From assembly GCA_932521035.1 (NCBI GenBank), contig OW051492.1, forward strand, positions 7,254,001 to 7,318,000: a stretch of 64,000 nucleotides of DNA. The letters are read 5' to 3'. The DNA is from Oscheius dolichura. Its lineage: Eukaryota; Nematoda; Chromadorea; Rhabditida; Rhabditidae. This document shows positions 9,984 to 20,065 of this stretch, piece after piece (positions within the stretch are counted from its first letter, which is position 1; every line of letters starts with the position of its first letter). Made by a program: the position numbers and the translations under genes. A model generated the notes under the pieces. That model ran no database searches, was not told where the DNA came from, and saw only the letters and a program-made list of their open reading frames with translations.

Positions 9984-10981
9984 GGCCCATGGCTCTCGCC
10001 GGTGGTACCTCTGGCTGGATGTTCTCTCACTTGCTCAGATAACTTACAACATCAATGCTTTTAAAGTGGAAACTGAACAGGCTGATGACGTCTCTTATAA
10101 TCCGGTCGAAAGGGTCTAAAACGGCACGGTAATATGCCCTGAAGAATTCCTGAAAACCATAAGATCAGAGACCATCAAAAGGAGGACCAGCTCTAGACTT
10201 TCGCCTTTCTTCATTATCACATGGATCTCGTTTCTATCTACAGCATCTTCTATCATCTTATCGACAGAATAGCAGGTCCTCCGGAGATTGACATAGGTCG
10301 AGGGAGACAGCTGTGGAGGATGGTAATTCTTGGGAGAAGATGACCTACTCTGTTGACGAGGGACGATAAGAAGCCAGGGGGAAGCTTCCTGACGAGGGGG
10401 AGTAGCTTCAGCTGCATCTGGAACATTTCGAATAAAAGGAGGAGAACAGGTGGAGGATGTGACCTGACCCGGGCGGACAATCTATAAGACTGCAGGACCT
10501 ATTGGGAAGTCCGTGCGCGCGTTTTTGGGCAAACTCTGTTGATGAGGGACGGTAACGACCCCCATGGAAGCTGATTAGCTTTGCGAATAAAGTTGCACCA
10601 GCTCCAGCTAGAGCTCCGTCGAGAGTGTAAAATAGAAAGGGCGAAGAAAAGAGTGGAAAAGCGGCTTGTACAGCTAATCAATAGATGCACAAGCGATTTA
10701 CTAATCTAAAGAATATATCAGGTGGGGCCAAAAGTAATGTCAATTTGGCTTTTCCTCCTCAGCCCGCGCAGCTCGCCGACCCGGCCGTCTCAAAGACTAA
10801 TTTTTAGATATATAAAAAAATGTGCATTCTTGTTTGAAGCAGGACTTATTATTCTTCATAACCGGTTAAGCTAACCCTGGACGAAGGGTTGCCGAAATAA
10901 CGATAAAGGTCCATTGAGCAGAAATGCTTATACAAATACTACAACCTAAGCATAAAATAGTTACTGCATAATGACTTTATG
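9984..10981. other. Unassigned region with imperfect internal repeats
   Basis: Two related stretches, TGTTGACGAGGGACGATAAG at 10351 and TGTTGATGAGGGACGGTAAC at 10540, suggest an old tandem duplication about 190 bp apart. A plus-strand open run near 10611-10710 (IERAKKRVEKRLVQLINRC) looks helical but has no clear upstream exon. Near 10724 GGGGCCAAAAGTAATGTC faintly recalls mariner-type ends; I do not count it as support for an element. Confidence 0.3.
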
Positions 10982-11218
10982 TTAGAGATTGTAGACGAAA
11001 TTGTGTGACATTTCCTTCTTTACCAGTCTTTTGAGGAACTCGTCGTCTACTCCGACGTCGACATCCGTATCTTCGTTTCCAGTGAAACCGCTAACGGGCC
11101 GTCCAAACTTGAGGAAGAGCTGTTTAGTCTGTAGTCATCTGACCATATATATTTACTTAACCCGATCCGTCCATCGGATAGCCGGGAGTTCCCAGAAATC
11201 GGTTGGCACTTTCCACAT
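10982..11218 (-). CDS. Small hypothetical protein (about 67 residues)
   Basis: ATG at 11216-11218 gives MWKVPTDFWELPAIRWTDR, then a GTTAAG donor, a 38-bp intron ending CTACAG, and an exon in the same phase: TKQLFLKFGRPVSGFTG, an acidic stretch (NEDTDVDVGVDDE), and FLKRLVKKEMSHNFVYNL before TAA at 10982-10984. An in-frame TAA lies directly before the ATG, which supports this start. No signal peptide or membrane helix. Size and makeup would fit a small mitochondrial or complex-assembly factor, but that is a guess. The sequence around its start codon is partly repeated at 8850-8890. Confidence 0.5.
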
Positions 11219-11407
11219 TTACGCGCTTCCCTTCGACAAGTGTCTGGCCTTCGACCAGCCGACAGGTGGCCAGACCAGCCAACTTGCCCTTCCTTTCAGG
11301 AGGGTCTCGAGTTTATACAGCTGTGCCTTCGATTCGGGAAGGGAAGAGAAAAACATAAGCAGAAACTAAAAATGCGACTTGTATGCCATTGCCTGCGAAC
11401 GTTCGCT

Positions 11408-11480
11408 GCTGCACCTTTGGCGCAGTGGCATATTTCGCTGCGCGCATTGACAACGTCGAGGGTTCGAGCCTGCCGGCATT
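11408..11480 (+). repeat. tRNA-like remnant (A and B boxes)
   Basis: TGGCGCAGTGG matches an A box and GGGTTCGAGCC a B box at tRNA spacing. The T-arm stem does not pair and no 7-bp acceptor stem can be formed, so I read it as a tRNA pseudogene or tRNA-derived short element, related to the one at 58665-58742, which shares GGCGCAGTGG and GTCGAGGGTTCGA. Confidence 0.5.
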
Positions 11481-11732
11481 CCAAGTGATGAAACTGAATA
11501 GCGTGAGAAAATACAGGATCGCTATATTTGTCATAGTTACTCTGATGGGTTTTTTTCTCTTTTTTTTCAGAAACACTATTTTGAAGGAATATAAAGAGTT
11601 TATTAGATCTCGTTCATAGAACATCTCTGGCAGTCTTTGTGGGGAGAAAATGAGAACTCGAAAAATGCAAAGTGAGCAATTGTTCAGCAGCATCAGGTGG
11701 ACGACTTCAAGCCCTCCCTGAAATTGAATATT

Positions 11733-13826
11733 TTAAACCAGAGAGGGGGAATAACCGTAATACGGCCAGTAAGCAGAATAGGGCGAGTAGCTCATGGTGG
11801 CCATCTGCTGGTCTTTGGAGGGGGCGTTCTGCTGCTCGACGACGACTCTCTTGGCGTGTTTGTTAGCCTGAAAAGGTACCGTTGGGTGAGGCCTCGCCCT
11901 GCCAATCAAGGTGGAAAGCTTCGGAATGTGTACTGGGTGTCGGGGCCATCATTCAGCCCTGTCAGCGGTTTCAAACGAATTATTGCGATTCGAGAGACAA
12001 TCTAGGTCGGGAGACTATCACAATATCACCGGTGGTGACCTTAGGGCCGCGCCCTATTATAGTCTGTCAAGAAAAAAGACGACATTCAAAGGTCTAACGG
12101 ACGCTCGTGGTGGGAGCCTCTGACGTGCAAATTGCCGTAATTCCCCGTAGCGTTGTTGGACGAAAATAGAGTACGATTTTACGTTTTCTCGTTTTTGATA
12201 TGAAATTTTGTGTTTTTTTTTGCTTTACATATGTATTTAGAAGATAAAAAAAAACACAACATTTCATATCAAAAACGAGAAATAAATAAAATCAGAATTT
12301 TTTTCAACAACGACGCTACGGGGAATTACGGCAATTTGCACGCCAGAGGCTCCCACCACGAGCGTCCGTTAGACCTTTGAATGTCGTCTTTTTTCTTGAC
12401 AGACTATACTCGGGACATCTTCCTCTCCGGAGGACAGAGTCCCCAAAAAACGGAACAGGCTGGCTGCCCATAAAAGGGAGAAATTGCCCGCTATTTCATG
12501 GCCATTTTTGTTTATTTGAACCCTAAGCGAAAGAAAACGGAAGAACCCCCTTTACAGACGAAGAATTGCCAACTCCAGACAGGGGGAGGCCCTTCTCTTT
12601 CCAATCCTCTCCAGGTCATCGACCTGTGTCGCCCGTTTCCCAGGGAGAGGAGGGACGGTTTCGACTGGAATCAGCCCGGCAAGTATCTGCCAAAAAGTGG
12701 CGGCGTTAACAGACATATCCGGTTGGGATTATGACTCGGCCGATTATCTCTGCCCGATGCGGGAGGGGAGGAGAGGCGGCCGACTGACTGAGCGACTGAC
12801 CTTCTTGGCGTGGAGACACGAACAGCAGGTGGCGATGCACATGGGCAGGGTCAGGACGAGGGTGGCGATGGCCGCGGCCAGCACCAGGAAGATGCCGATG
12901 GATGTCCAGAGACGGAGGCGCACCTGTAACCGCTCTCGTTTATTGTCTCGTCCACTTCTTCGCGGGTTCCGGCGTCGTCTTTACAGTAACTGATAAATTG
13001 ATTAGACCCGCACGGCAGGAACCGTCTTCACGCCGTCTCTCTCAAGGACTTTCTCCCCTTTCGAGTAAGCCAAAAAAGGAGAAAAGGGAATCTGTTCCAT
13101 TGGCCGTGCCCTTGGTAAATAGAGGACTGACCCCGCATCGCATGTTACAGGCCGGCTGCTGGTCCTGCGGCAGTTTGCCGAAGATGTCGTTGACGCATTT
13201 GCCGTAGGTGAAGTAGCTGTAGTAGACCTCCTCGCACTCGTCGTCGCACCTCTGCCGGGACTCGTCGTTCGTCGAGGAGAAGTACCTGCAACCGGGGGTT
13301 CAATTGATCCGGGCAGGCCGTCTTCCGATCTTATCTCCCCCTGGAGGGGGACACTGGCCTTTTTTGTCTGTACGGGAGACATTTCTACAATCCTCCCGGG
13401 GAAAGTAAACTGAAAAAGGTAAAAAGGGTCTCGGTAATTTTACCTTTTCGGTCAACTTGTTCGTCGCTTTGTTGTACAACGCGATTTTGGAGGCGCGACC
13501 TTGGGAGGGAGGGCGGTTTTTGGACGCCGGTGAGAGTCTCTAACAAGATAACACAAATTACCTTTTTGTTGTTGTTATAAACGGACAAAAGACATATATT
13601 TAGGACTGGGGGGAGGACAGCTACGGATACTTTGAATGAACCCATGAATAAAGAGAGGAAGGCCATCGGCCAAGGGAGGAGGACGAGTCCTCTAAAGAAA
13701 GACGGCATACCCCGGAGCACAGGTGCAAATTTGTCCATTGAATAGCTGATTGGCAGAGCAGACGGGCTGATCTTGTGCCAAAACAATGGCCGGTAGAAGG
13801 AGGACGAACAACAGCGGCAGCGACAT
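11733..13826 (-). CDS. Single-pass membrane protein with cysteine-rich outside
   Basis: ATG at 13824-13826 begins a signal peptide (MSLPLLFVLLLPAIVLA), then a cysteine cluster (CSANQLFNGQICTCAPG) that resembles the start of an EGF-like unit. A downstream exon (about 13285-13145) reads STNDESRQRCDDECEEVYYS and CNMRCG, followed by YCKDDAGTREEVDETIN. Near 12930-12802 comes one membrane helix (WTSIGIFLVLAAAIATLVLT) with cysteines at its inner edge and HAKK. A donor AAG/GTCAGT at 12801 joins, in phase, an exon at 11867: ANKHAKRVVVEQQNAPSKDQ, then a tyrosine/proline tail (YSPYSAYWPYYGYSPSLV) and TAA at 11733. That intron is about 930 bp, large for this genome, and holds a fold-back element. Middle exons are uncertain. 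The architecture recalls Shisa-type adaptors, but I see no firm family match. Confidence 0.55.
12058..12408. mobile_element. Fold-back (MITE-like) element, near-perfect palindrome
   Basis: Two arms of about 165 bp are inverted copies. The left begins TATAGTCTGTCAAGAAAAAA at 12058 and the right ends with its reverse complement at 12408. The outer 110 bases of the arms agree at almost every position; the inner parts (CTCGTTTTTGATATGAAA and reverse) differ slightly around a short loop near 12225-12240. Both ends read TA/TAGTCTG, so a TA target site, as used by Tc1/mariner-type transposases, is possible. There is no coding capacity. It lies in an intron of the membrane-protein gene. Confidence 0.85.
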
Positions 13827-14460
13827 GACAGGAAAGGACTGCGAGAGGCGGGGCAACCCAACAACAACGACGGTCGACGGGCTAGAATCCACGGAATGCG
13901 CGGGAAGCGAAGGGCACCTCGCTCTGCTAGACACTATTCCAGGCGTCTGGAGACGGGAAGAGGGTTCCAGCCACTTGAACTGGGGAGACACCTGGGAAGA
14001 CACCCTCGGGGGGATGTCCTCCCTTGTGCCTTTTTGATAGACAGGCATCTATTAGAGACTTCTTTGGCGTTTGAGGACCTCTACCCTTTCTGGTGGGGGC
14101 ATGCCCCGCTCCCTCGTTGTCCCCTCTTCTCTTTCTCTTTCTCCCTTTCTCCCTGTGGTGGGTGTGCCGGGAGACATTCTAATGTGAAAACAAAACATCA
14201 CTGGAGAGGGGACAAACAGTCCGGAGACAGTGTCCCAGTACCCGAAACTCATTCTCGGACAGCTCATAAACCATAAACGACTCGTCCTTGACTCGCGCGA
14301 GTTCTCGCCGGATCGAGGCGGGCCCGTCAATATGAGATATTCTCTCCCTTTTTAAAGGACACGCCCTTTAATTTGGGCGAGAGGTCATCCATCCAATAGT
14401 GGTCAATGGCAGGAACCGGTCCTTTTCAAGAAGAAAGAAGCAGTAAACAGAGACAACACG
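13827..14460. other. Intergenic between two minus-strand genes
   Basis: I see no supported gene. The stretch should hold the promoter of the membrane-protein gene on its left and the 3' untranslated region of the chitin-binding gene on its right. The open frames here lack splice or family support. Confidence 0.5.
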
Positions 14461-17420
14461 TTAACAGCTGGAACGGAAGAGGTCATCCCAACACAGATTC
14501 TTTCCGTCAATACAGTCCCCCGCACTCGGGCACGTTTCGCCGGTGGTCGCAGACCAGGACACGCTCGTTGAAGACCGTCCCCGGGGCACAGGGACGCTGC
14601 ATCCAGCCGCCTGAATGGGGATCTCTTTTAAGCACGGAAAGAACTGACCATGGACACATTGGAAATATTTGGAACAGTCGTAGGCATCCCGTCTGTAGGC
14701 GTCGGCCGCTTCCAAGCACTTCTCCTGGCAGTCGCCAGGGACACAATAGCCATTAGTGAACTTTTGCCCGTAGGGACAGCGCTCCTTCTTCCAGCTACCG
14801 TAATCACACACTTCGTAGTCGTGGCAGGACCCCGAGATAGGTCTAGTCTCTCCTCCGTAACAGACCGGCGGGGGGAGAGGTGCCACCTGGATCTCACAGG
14901 CCATCGTCTGATAGTTGAAGACGGCCTTGGGGCCACAGTTCCTCTCCTCCCAGCGACCGTTGGAACAGACCATATAGATGGAGGGAGCCGGATGGGACGA
15001 GGGGCGGACGGCGCCTTCTTGACAGTCGGGGAAGTCTGAAGGTGTATTTTGTGAAGGAGAAGCCACGTACAGTAGATGGGTTGACACTCCTGGTCGGTAC
15101 ATTGCCCGTGGGCAAAGGCTTTGTTCAGATTGCACCTGCCCTCCCGGTACTTGCCTTCGACACAGACCCTAAACATCTCTTTCGTCCTCCTTCTCCTCCC
15201 TCTTACTTGTAATGCCCACAGGTGGCCATCGGGATGACCACCCCCTCGTGGCACTCTGCCCCACAGTGGTAGCCCTCCTGACACTGCCTGTTAGCGACAT
15301 GGTAACCGCTTCCAGAGGGACAGTGCTGGAAAACATGATATATGTGAGGTGTCTATCTACCTCGGGGACCATCTGCCCGTGTTTACAAGCTATGTACTTG
15401 GAACAGTCGTAGGGGTCGGCTGTCCGTTCCCCCTCCGTGCAGACTATTTCATAGCCGGTGTCTGGTGGAGGAGGCGCCGGCGGTTGGGGCTCCTCCGGGC
15501 CGGGAATGATCTCAGGAACAGTGGGCTTGGCTGGACACGAGCCGGAAAGACAACTGCGATAGGTGGTATCTGAAACGAAAATACTTCCGCCTCAAAAAGA
15601 TCACCATAGAAGGATCCCTCGGGGCAGACCATCTCCACCCAGCGAGCTGCCTTGCATTCGAGAAGATGGCGGCAGTCCGTCTCTGTCGGGCTGAACAGTC
15701 TCTGAAATGGCCTTCTCTGCCAAAAGAGGTACACCCACGTCTCCCTCCTGGCACTGCGGCTCAACCGCGACGGAGCACCCGTCCCCATACTGGGCGGCCA
15801 CGCACTTGGACCACTGGTTGCTCCAGACCTCTCCATTCGGACACGTCAGAGGTGTCCACTGTCCGTTGGAACAGCGGTAGTAGCTGTTGCAATTGGCCTG
15901 GTCGGCCTGGAGAGCCCCCTCTGTACACTGAGCAGGGTAGTTGGGCATGTAGCCCGGGCTGGTCGTCTGCTGTCCACAACTCTGACAGTACCCTGAGGAA
16001 TAGATTTGTCTGTTGGCCGCTTACCAGAGACTCGTCCACTCTTGTGCTGGCACTGGTACAGCGTGTACCGCCCATTTTGACACAGACGGTAGGCCTTACA
16101 GTCGGGGGACAGGATGACGTCTCCCTCCCGGCAGGTGTTCTGAATTTCTCCAATCTGCCGCTTGAGGCACTTACCGAGTTACACGACTCGTGGTAGACAC
16201 ATTTCTTCTCGAATTTGTCGAACATCGTGTTGGGCGGGCAGACGATTTCGTCGAAGCCGAATCCATTGCAGACGAGGGCCTTGCCGCAGTTGATCAAGAC
16301 GACGCTCCCATACTGGCAGGCCTTCGGGCTGACGCACGAGTAGCTGGCCTCGCACTGTCTCTTCTCCTGGTTCCAGCCGGTCCCCTCGGGACAACTCCTG
16401 GTGGCCCAGTTGTTTCCTTCACAGAGGTAGTACTGGTTACAAGTCGGGCCATCTCGGGTGTCTCCCTGCCGACAGACGGGGCAGTTGATCGTCTCAGGAG
16501 AGACACAGAAGTGGCCGTTGAAGACCATCCCCTGGGAGCAGTAGAGGTGCTTCCCTTGGAGGCCATCACAGTAGTAGTAGACGGACTGGCACTCGCCCAG
16601 GGAGACCGACTGGTACTCCCTGCCGCTGCAAGCGCCACTCATCTGGCAGGTGTCCCCCTGCTGCCACTGGCGACACTGCTTGGAGGAGTGGTCGAAGACG
16701 GAGCCGGAGGGACATCGGACCACGGAGGGCTGGGGATGACAGTTCACGTACCTAGAATGGGAGATTTTATCAGGACAGACGGCCACCTCACCAGGTGGTA
16801 CACTTCTCCTGCTGGTGCATGTTGTTCTGGACTTGTTGCATGAATTTGGTGGGAGGATAACAGAGTCGCTGGAGGAAGAAGTCCCGGATGGGTGTGCTCT
16901 GCTGGCCATAGCACTGTGGACCGGGGTTGCCACAGGAGAGGTCGGATTGGAGGGCTTGGCCTGTGCCCAATTAGTGCGGGGGGAAAGAGCGTACCGGTGG
17001 GACAGGCGATGGCAATTACAGTAACCCCGCTGCAGAGGATAGCCTGCCGAGAGCAGGGCTCGCGGCTGGCATAGTAACCGGATAGCCCGCCGGCACCGCA
17101 GAACTGCTCCTGTTCGGCCATTCTGGTCGTCTCCTCATTGAGGAGGGTGACGGACGTGTCGTGGGCCTCCTTGCCGGCCGGCCGGCAGACACCGTGGGCG
17201 AAGACCTATCAATTTATCGACGAAGATGGAGGATTCTCACCTCGCCTCTGACCGGGCACATTCTCACGTAGCCGGTCCGGGCCTTGCACTCGATGAAATA
17301 GGGGGAGAAGTGGCCGAGCTGGATGAGGCCATCCCGGTGGCAGAGACTGTTGAGGGAGACGGCCTCGAGGGACGCCTGGCCAAGGGGGATGGCCGCCGCG
17401 AGGAGGGCGAACAGCCACAT
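14461..17420 (-). CDS. Multi-domain chitin-binding (peritrophin-A) protein
   Basis: Peritrophin-A (CBM14) modules bind chitin; in nematodes such proteins build eggshell and cuticle-like layers. ATG at 17418-17420 gives a signal peptide (MWLFALLAAAIPLGQA). From there on I count at least a dozen six-cysteine modules, for example CRQGDTRDGPTCNQYYLCEG, ACSGREYQSVSLGECQSVYY, CQYGSVVLINCGKALVCNG, CNSYYRCSNGQWTPLTCPNG and CYGGETRPISGSCHDYEVC. The typical C-x(9-12)-C-x5-YxxC-xxG-x(6-9)-C-P pattern recurs throughout. A proline-rich spacer (PGPEEPQPPAPPPPDTG) sits near 15520-15460. Several short introns split the modules. The last residues are DDLFRSSC before a stop at 14461. No membrane anchor is seen, so it is likely secreted. 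The long plus-strand open frames over this region are mirror images of the cysteine codons. Confidence 0.85.
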
Positions 17421-17803
17421 TGGGGAATGGCGAAGGGCATCGGCCGTCTTTTTGTATGTGAAAATTCAGGGGATGATGTTCAATGGTGTGCTATGAGCAA
17501 TGGCCGTCTATTGTTTTTCGGCGGAAAAATCGAGAAGGAATGAATTTGAATCACTCGAAGATTGCTCCCTCTGGTCGCAATTACAAGAAGAGGCAGACTC
17601 CTTGACGCTATTAGGAGTCCACCAAACCGTCGCTTATCCCATTACGGGCAACACTCAACCGAGCCAATTTGGTCCCTTCTCGGCATACGCTTGACTCGCT
17701 CTTTGATGTAACCTAAAGAGGTAATTTGGGGGATTGGAGACGGCGGTAAATCGGGAGGACCGTCATAAAACGACGAACGGGCGAGATTGAAAAACTATTC
17801 ATT
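17421..17803. other. Intergenic; likely promoter of the chitin-binding gene
   Basis: No supported coding sequence. Base composition falls here from GC-rich on the left to AT-rich on the right, one of the compartment borders of the window. Confidence 0.5.
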
Positions 17804-18343
17804 TCAACTGAGTAGATTTTGGATGGCTAATTTTAACAATGGCTCGGCTGGGGCTTCTTTCTTCTTGTCCTCAATTTCCATCTTCTTCCACTTTGTCCGA
17901 CGATTTTGGAACCAGATCTTGACCTAGGATTCGGATAAAATGCTTAGAATAAGTATCCACTTGTGTTTCAGTTACATGAAGATTCTTGGCTAAATCACTT
18001 CGTTCAGCGCTCGAAAGATACTTCTTCGCTTCAAATCTGAAATATCTTTAGCATGGGAACAATTCTACCGCTACATAGACCGTAAAACGTACCGACGTTC
18101 CAGCTCATAAATTTGGCGACCGCTGAATGTAGTTCGCGCTTTTTTCTTCTTCAAATTGGTGTTCTGCCTAGCATGTTTTTTCTCTTCAGGTTCAGAAGGA
18201 GTTGTCTCCTCACATTCAGTTAGCCCAAGAATATCGTTGATCGAATGGGGTGTAACCCTTTTATATAGCGGCGGATGGTAGATTGGAATAAAAGGTAGAA
18301 GGAACGGAGGAATTGGCAAGAGGAAAGGCGGTTCGGCTATCAT
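17804..18343 (-). CDS. NK-like homeobox transcription factor
   Basis: Homeodomain proteins bind DNA through three helices and control cell fate. The three exons read, in order, a proline-rich N-terminus (PPFLLPIPPFLLPFIPIYHP), a short repression-like motif (SINDILGL), then the homeodomain: KKARTTFSGRQIYELERR, FEAKKYLSSAERSDLAKNL, HVTETQ, and an exon with VKIWFQNRRTKWKKMEIED. WFQNRR with lysines after it is the recognition helix. The KARTTFSGRQI and KKYLSSAER pattern is closest, from memory, to the NK7.1 group of NKL homeoboxes; HMX and NK1 are alternatives. The protein is short (about 150 residues) and stops at TGA 17804-17806 (LLKLAIQNLLS). The start at 18341-18343 (MIAEPPFLL) is the first ATG in frame. 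Confidence 0.85.
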
Positions 18344-18574
18344 CGTCTGGAAACGGTAAAAGGTCCGCCCATCATCTCAAATGGAATCTGCCCATGGGGA
18401 TAGCCAATCAGGCCATGAAGAGAGCAATCGCCAGCAAACCCAATGCACATAGAGAAGCATCATTTACTAGTGAGCACAAGAGATGCACTCTTTATATAGG
18501 TACAAATAACAATACGCGAATAAAAACCCAAAAAAAATTGTAAAAATCATAGGCTTAATTTGCTATTTCTATTA

Positions 18575-19454
18575 TTAATGGTTAGAAGACGAATTATGGG
18601 CTCCTTTGGCTGGAAGCATTATCCGTGGCTTAACCATTGATGAGGTGCGATGAGAAGTTTCTTTGTGAACCTCATAACGAATTGGTTCCGAATCAGGGAT
18701 TTCTAGTTTAGCTTTTACAATGTGCCCAATACGGGTATTTACATCGTCTCTTTGAGAATGGCGTGTCCACATTGAAACCTCAAAATTAATTTGTATAATC
18801 GAAAAAATCATTCATACTTTATCTCCTTTTTGACGAATGTTAACAACGGCACCGCAGATGAATTCTCCAAGATCTTCAAATTGCTCACCAATAATTGCCA
18901 TCAATAACTCCATCCAATAGTGATCCAGGACTTGAGCTCGACGCTGTAACAAAAAATTGTTATAAAACAAATCATTATACCTGCTTATCAACAACCATCA
19001 ACCAACGGCCACCGTCAACATTTTGTGGATCCTCCCACATTGGTTTAATGCCCTATCAAAGAAATAATGATTTTAAATGATAATAAATTACCTCTTTGAA
19101 CAAGTAGTAATCTGAGCCATGGTTTAAACCACTGGGTGTTTGAATATGGTTGTAAAGTGCCCAAAAATCTTCGACCGTGTCAAAAGTGGAGACCATCTGT
19201 AAAAAAAAGCGAAAGTAAAATATGAATGATTTGTTCCTTGAGGCAATCTTCCCAATCTTTGTTACGATCAGCCTTCAAATACCATAAAGCCCAGCGATTT
19301 TGAAGAGGATGTTTGTAAAGGATGTCTTGTGGAACACTTGCAAAGTCACCGGAAGCACGCTGAGATATATGCTGAAGAACAGACTATTCAGACTTACCAC
19401 AAGTTGTTGGTCATTTTCATCTCGAGGTATCTTTTTTGCCTCTATTCCAGTCAT
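18575..19454 (-). CDS. Translation initiation factor eIF4E
   Basis: eIF4E binds the mRNA 5' cap through stacked tryptophans. The spliced frame shows HPLQNRWALWYLKADRNKDW, TFDTVEDFWALYNHIQ, GSDYYLFKEGIKPMWEDPQN, DGGRWLMVV, WMELLMAIIGEQFEDLG and ICGAVVNIRQKGDKVSMWTR. The cap-stacking tryptophans (WALYN and KPMWED) and the basic pocket are present. The end is KGAHNSSSNH, stop at 18575. The start is ATG 19452-19454 (MTGIEAKKIPRDENDQQLV); a further in-frame ATG at 19511 would add about 19 residues. The first intron follows QQLV. Nematodes often have several eIF4E forms, some binding trimethylguanosine caps; I cannot tell which this is. Confidence 0.93.
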
Positions 19455-19627
19455 AACTGCAAATTGATTGAATAAAAAACTTCGAGAAAGATATGGTTTA
19501 GATGGAAACACAGGATGAAAACAAGCATATAAAACGAAAATTCATTTGCATGAAGACGCACTATCAACGATTCACAGAACGTGGTATAAATAATAAATAA
19601 TCAAAAAAAGGCTGAAAAAAAAATAAT

Positions 19628-19825
19628 TTAGTGGTTGTTCGTATGAAAAATTAAAGCCATCTTGAAGTGATGCTCCTTTTTGCCCCATTCCAGAACTTTT
19701 TGATACAGAGTTTTTGATACACCATCAGGAACTGATGAAGTTGTCGGTTGAGAGATTCCAGGCGCTGTAGGTTCACAATTCGGAGTAGTGGCACATTTGA
19801 CTACTAAATCACTTGTATCGGGCAT
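19628..19825 (-). CDS. Small single-exon ORF, unrecognised (65 residues)
   Basis: An uninterrupted frame from ATG 19825 to a stop at 19628: MPDTSDLVVKCATTPNCEPT, a serine/threonine/proline middle, then SKTLYQKVLEWGKKEHHFKM. It fits the gap between eIF4E and clathrin light chain on the same strand and has gene-like codon use, but I do not recognise it. It might also be an upstream exon of eIF4E, although its stop argues against this. Confidence 0.4.
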   Translation of the reverse strand: MPDTSDLVVKCATTPNCEPTAPGISQPTTSSVPDGVSKTLYQKVLEWGKKEHHFKMALIFHTNNH

Positions 19826-20065
19826 GCTACTTCTTTGGTACTAGATCAATATTGTATTAGCGCTTCAAATTGCTGTAATCTAGTATATATATTACACAAA
19901 TGAACAATTAAGTAGAATTGGCATTGAACCTGGTGGCATTGTATATCTAGTTAACTAAACCAGTGATAAAAATTTATTCATGCATGTGCTTATTCTTGCT
20001 GTAGAAAGAAAAAAAGAAAGAAGGACCAGTATGTTGTCAAAAATGCATTTTACCACAGAAGTATT

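Noticed and set aside
10724-10760. Mariner-like terminal sequence
   Set aside because: Only a short loose resemblance, with no matching inverted end within reach and no transposase remnant.
11383-11619. 78-codon plus ORF over the tRNA-like element
   Set aside because: It crosses the A and B boxes and ends in a hydrophobic run encoded by a T-rich tract; no support as a gene.
16190-16843. Long plus-strand ORF (217 codons) opposite the chitin-binding gene
   Set aside because: It mirrors cysteine- and glycine-rich codons of the real minus-strand gene; the minus strand has signal peptide, module pattern and splice sites.
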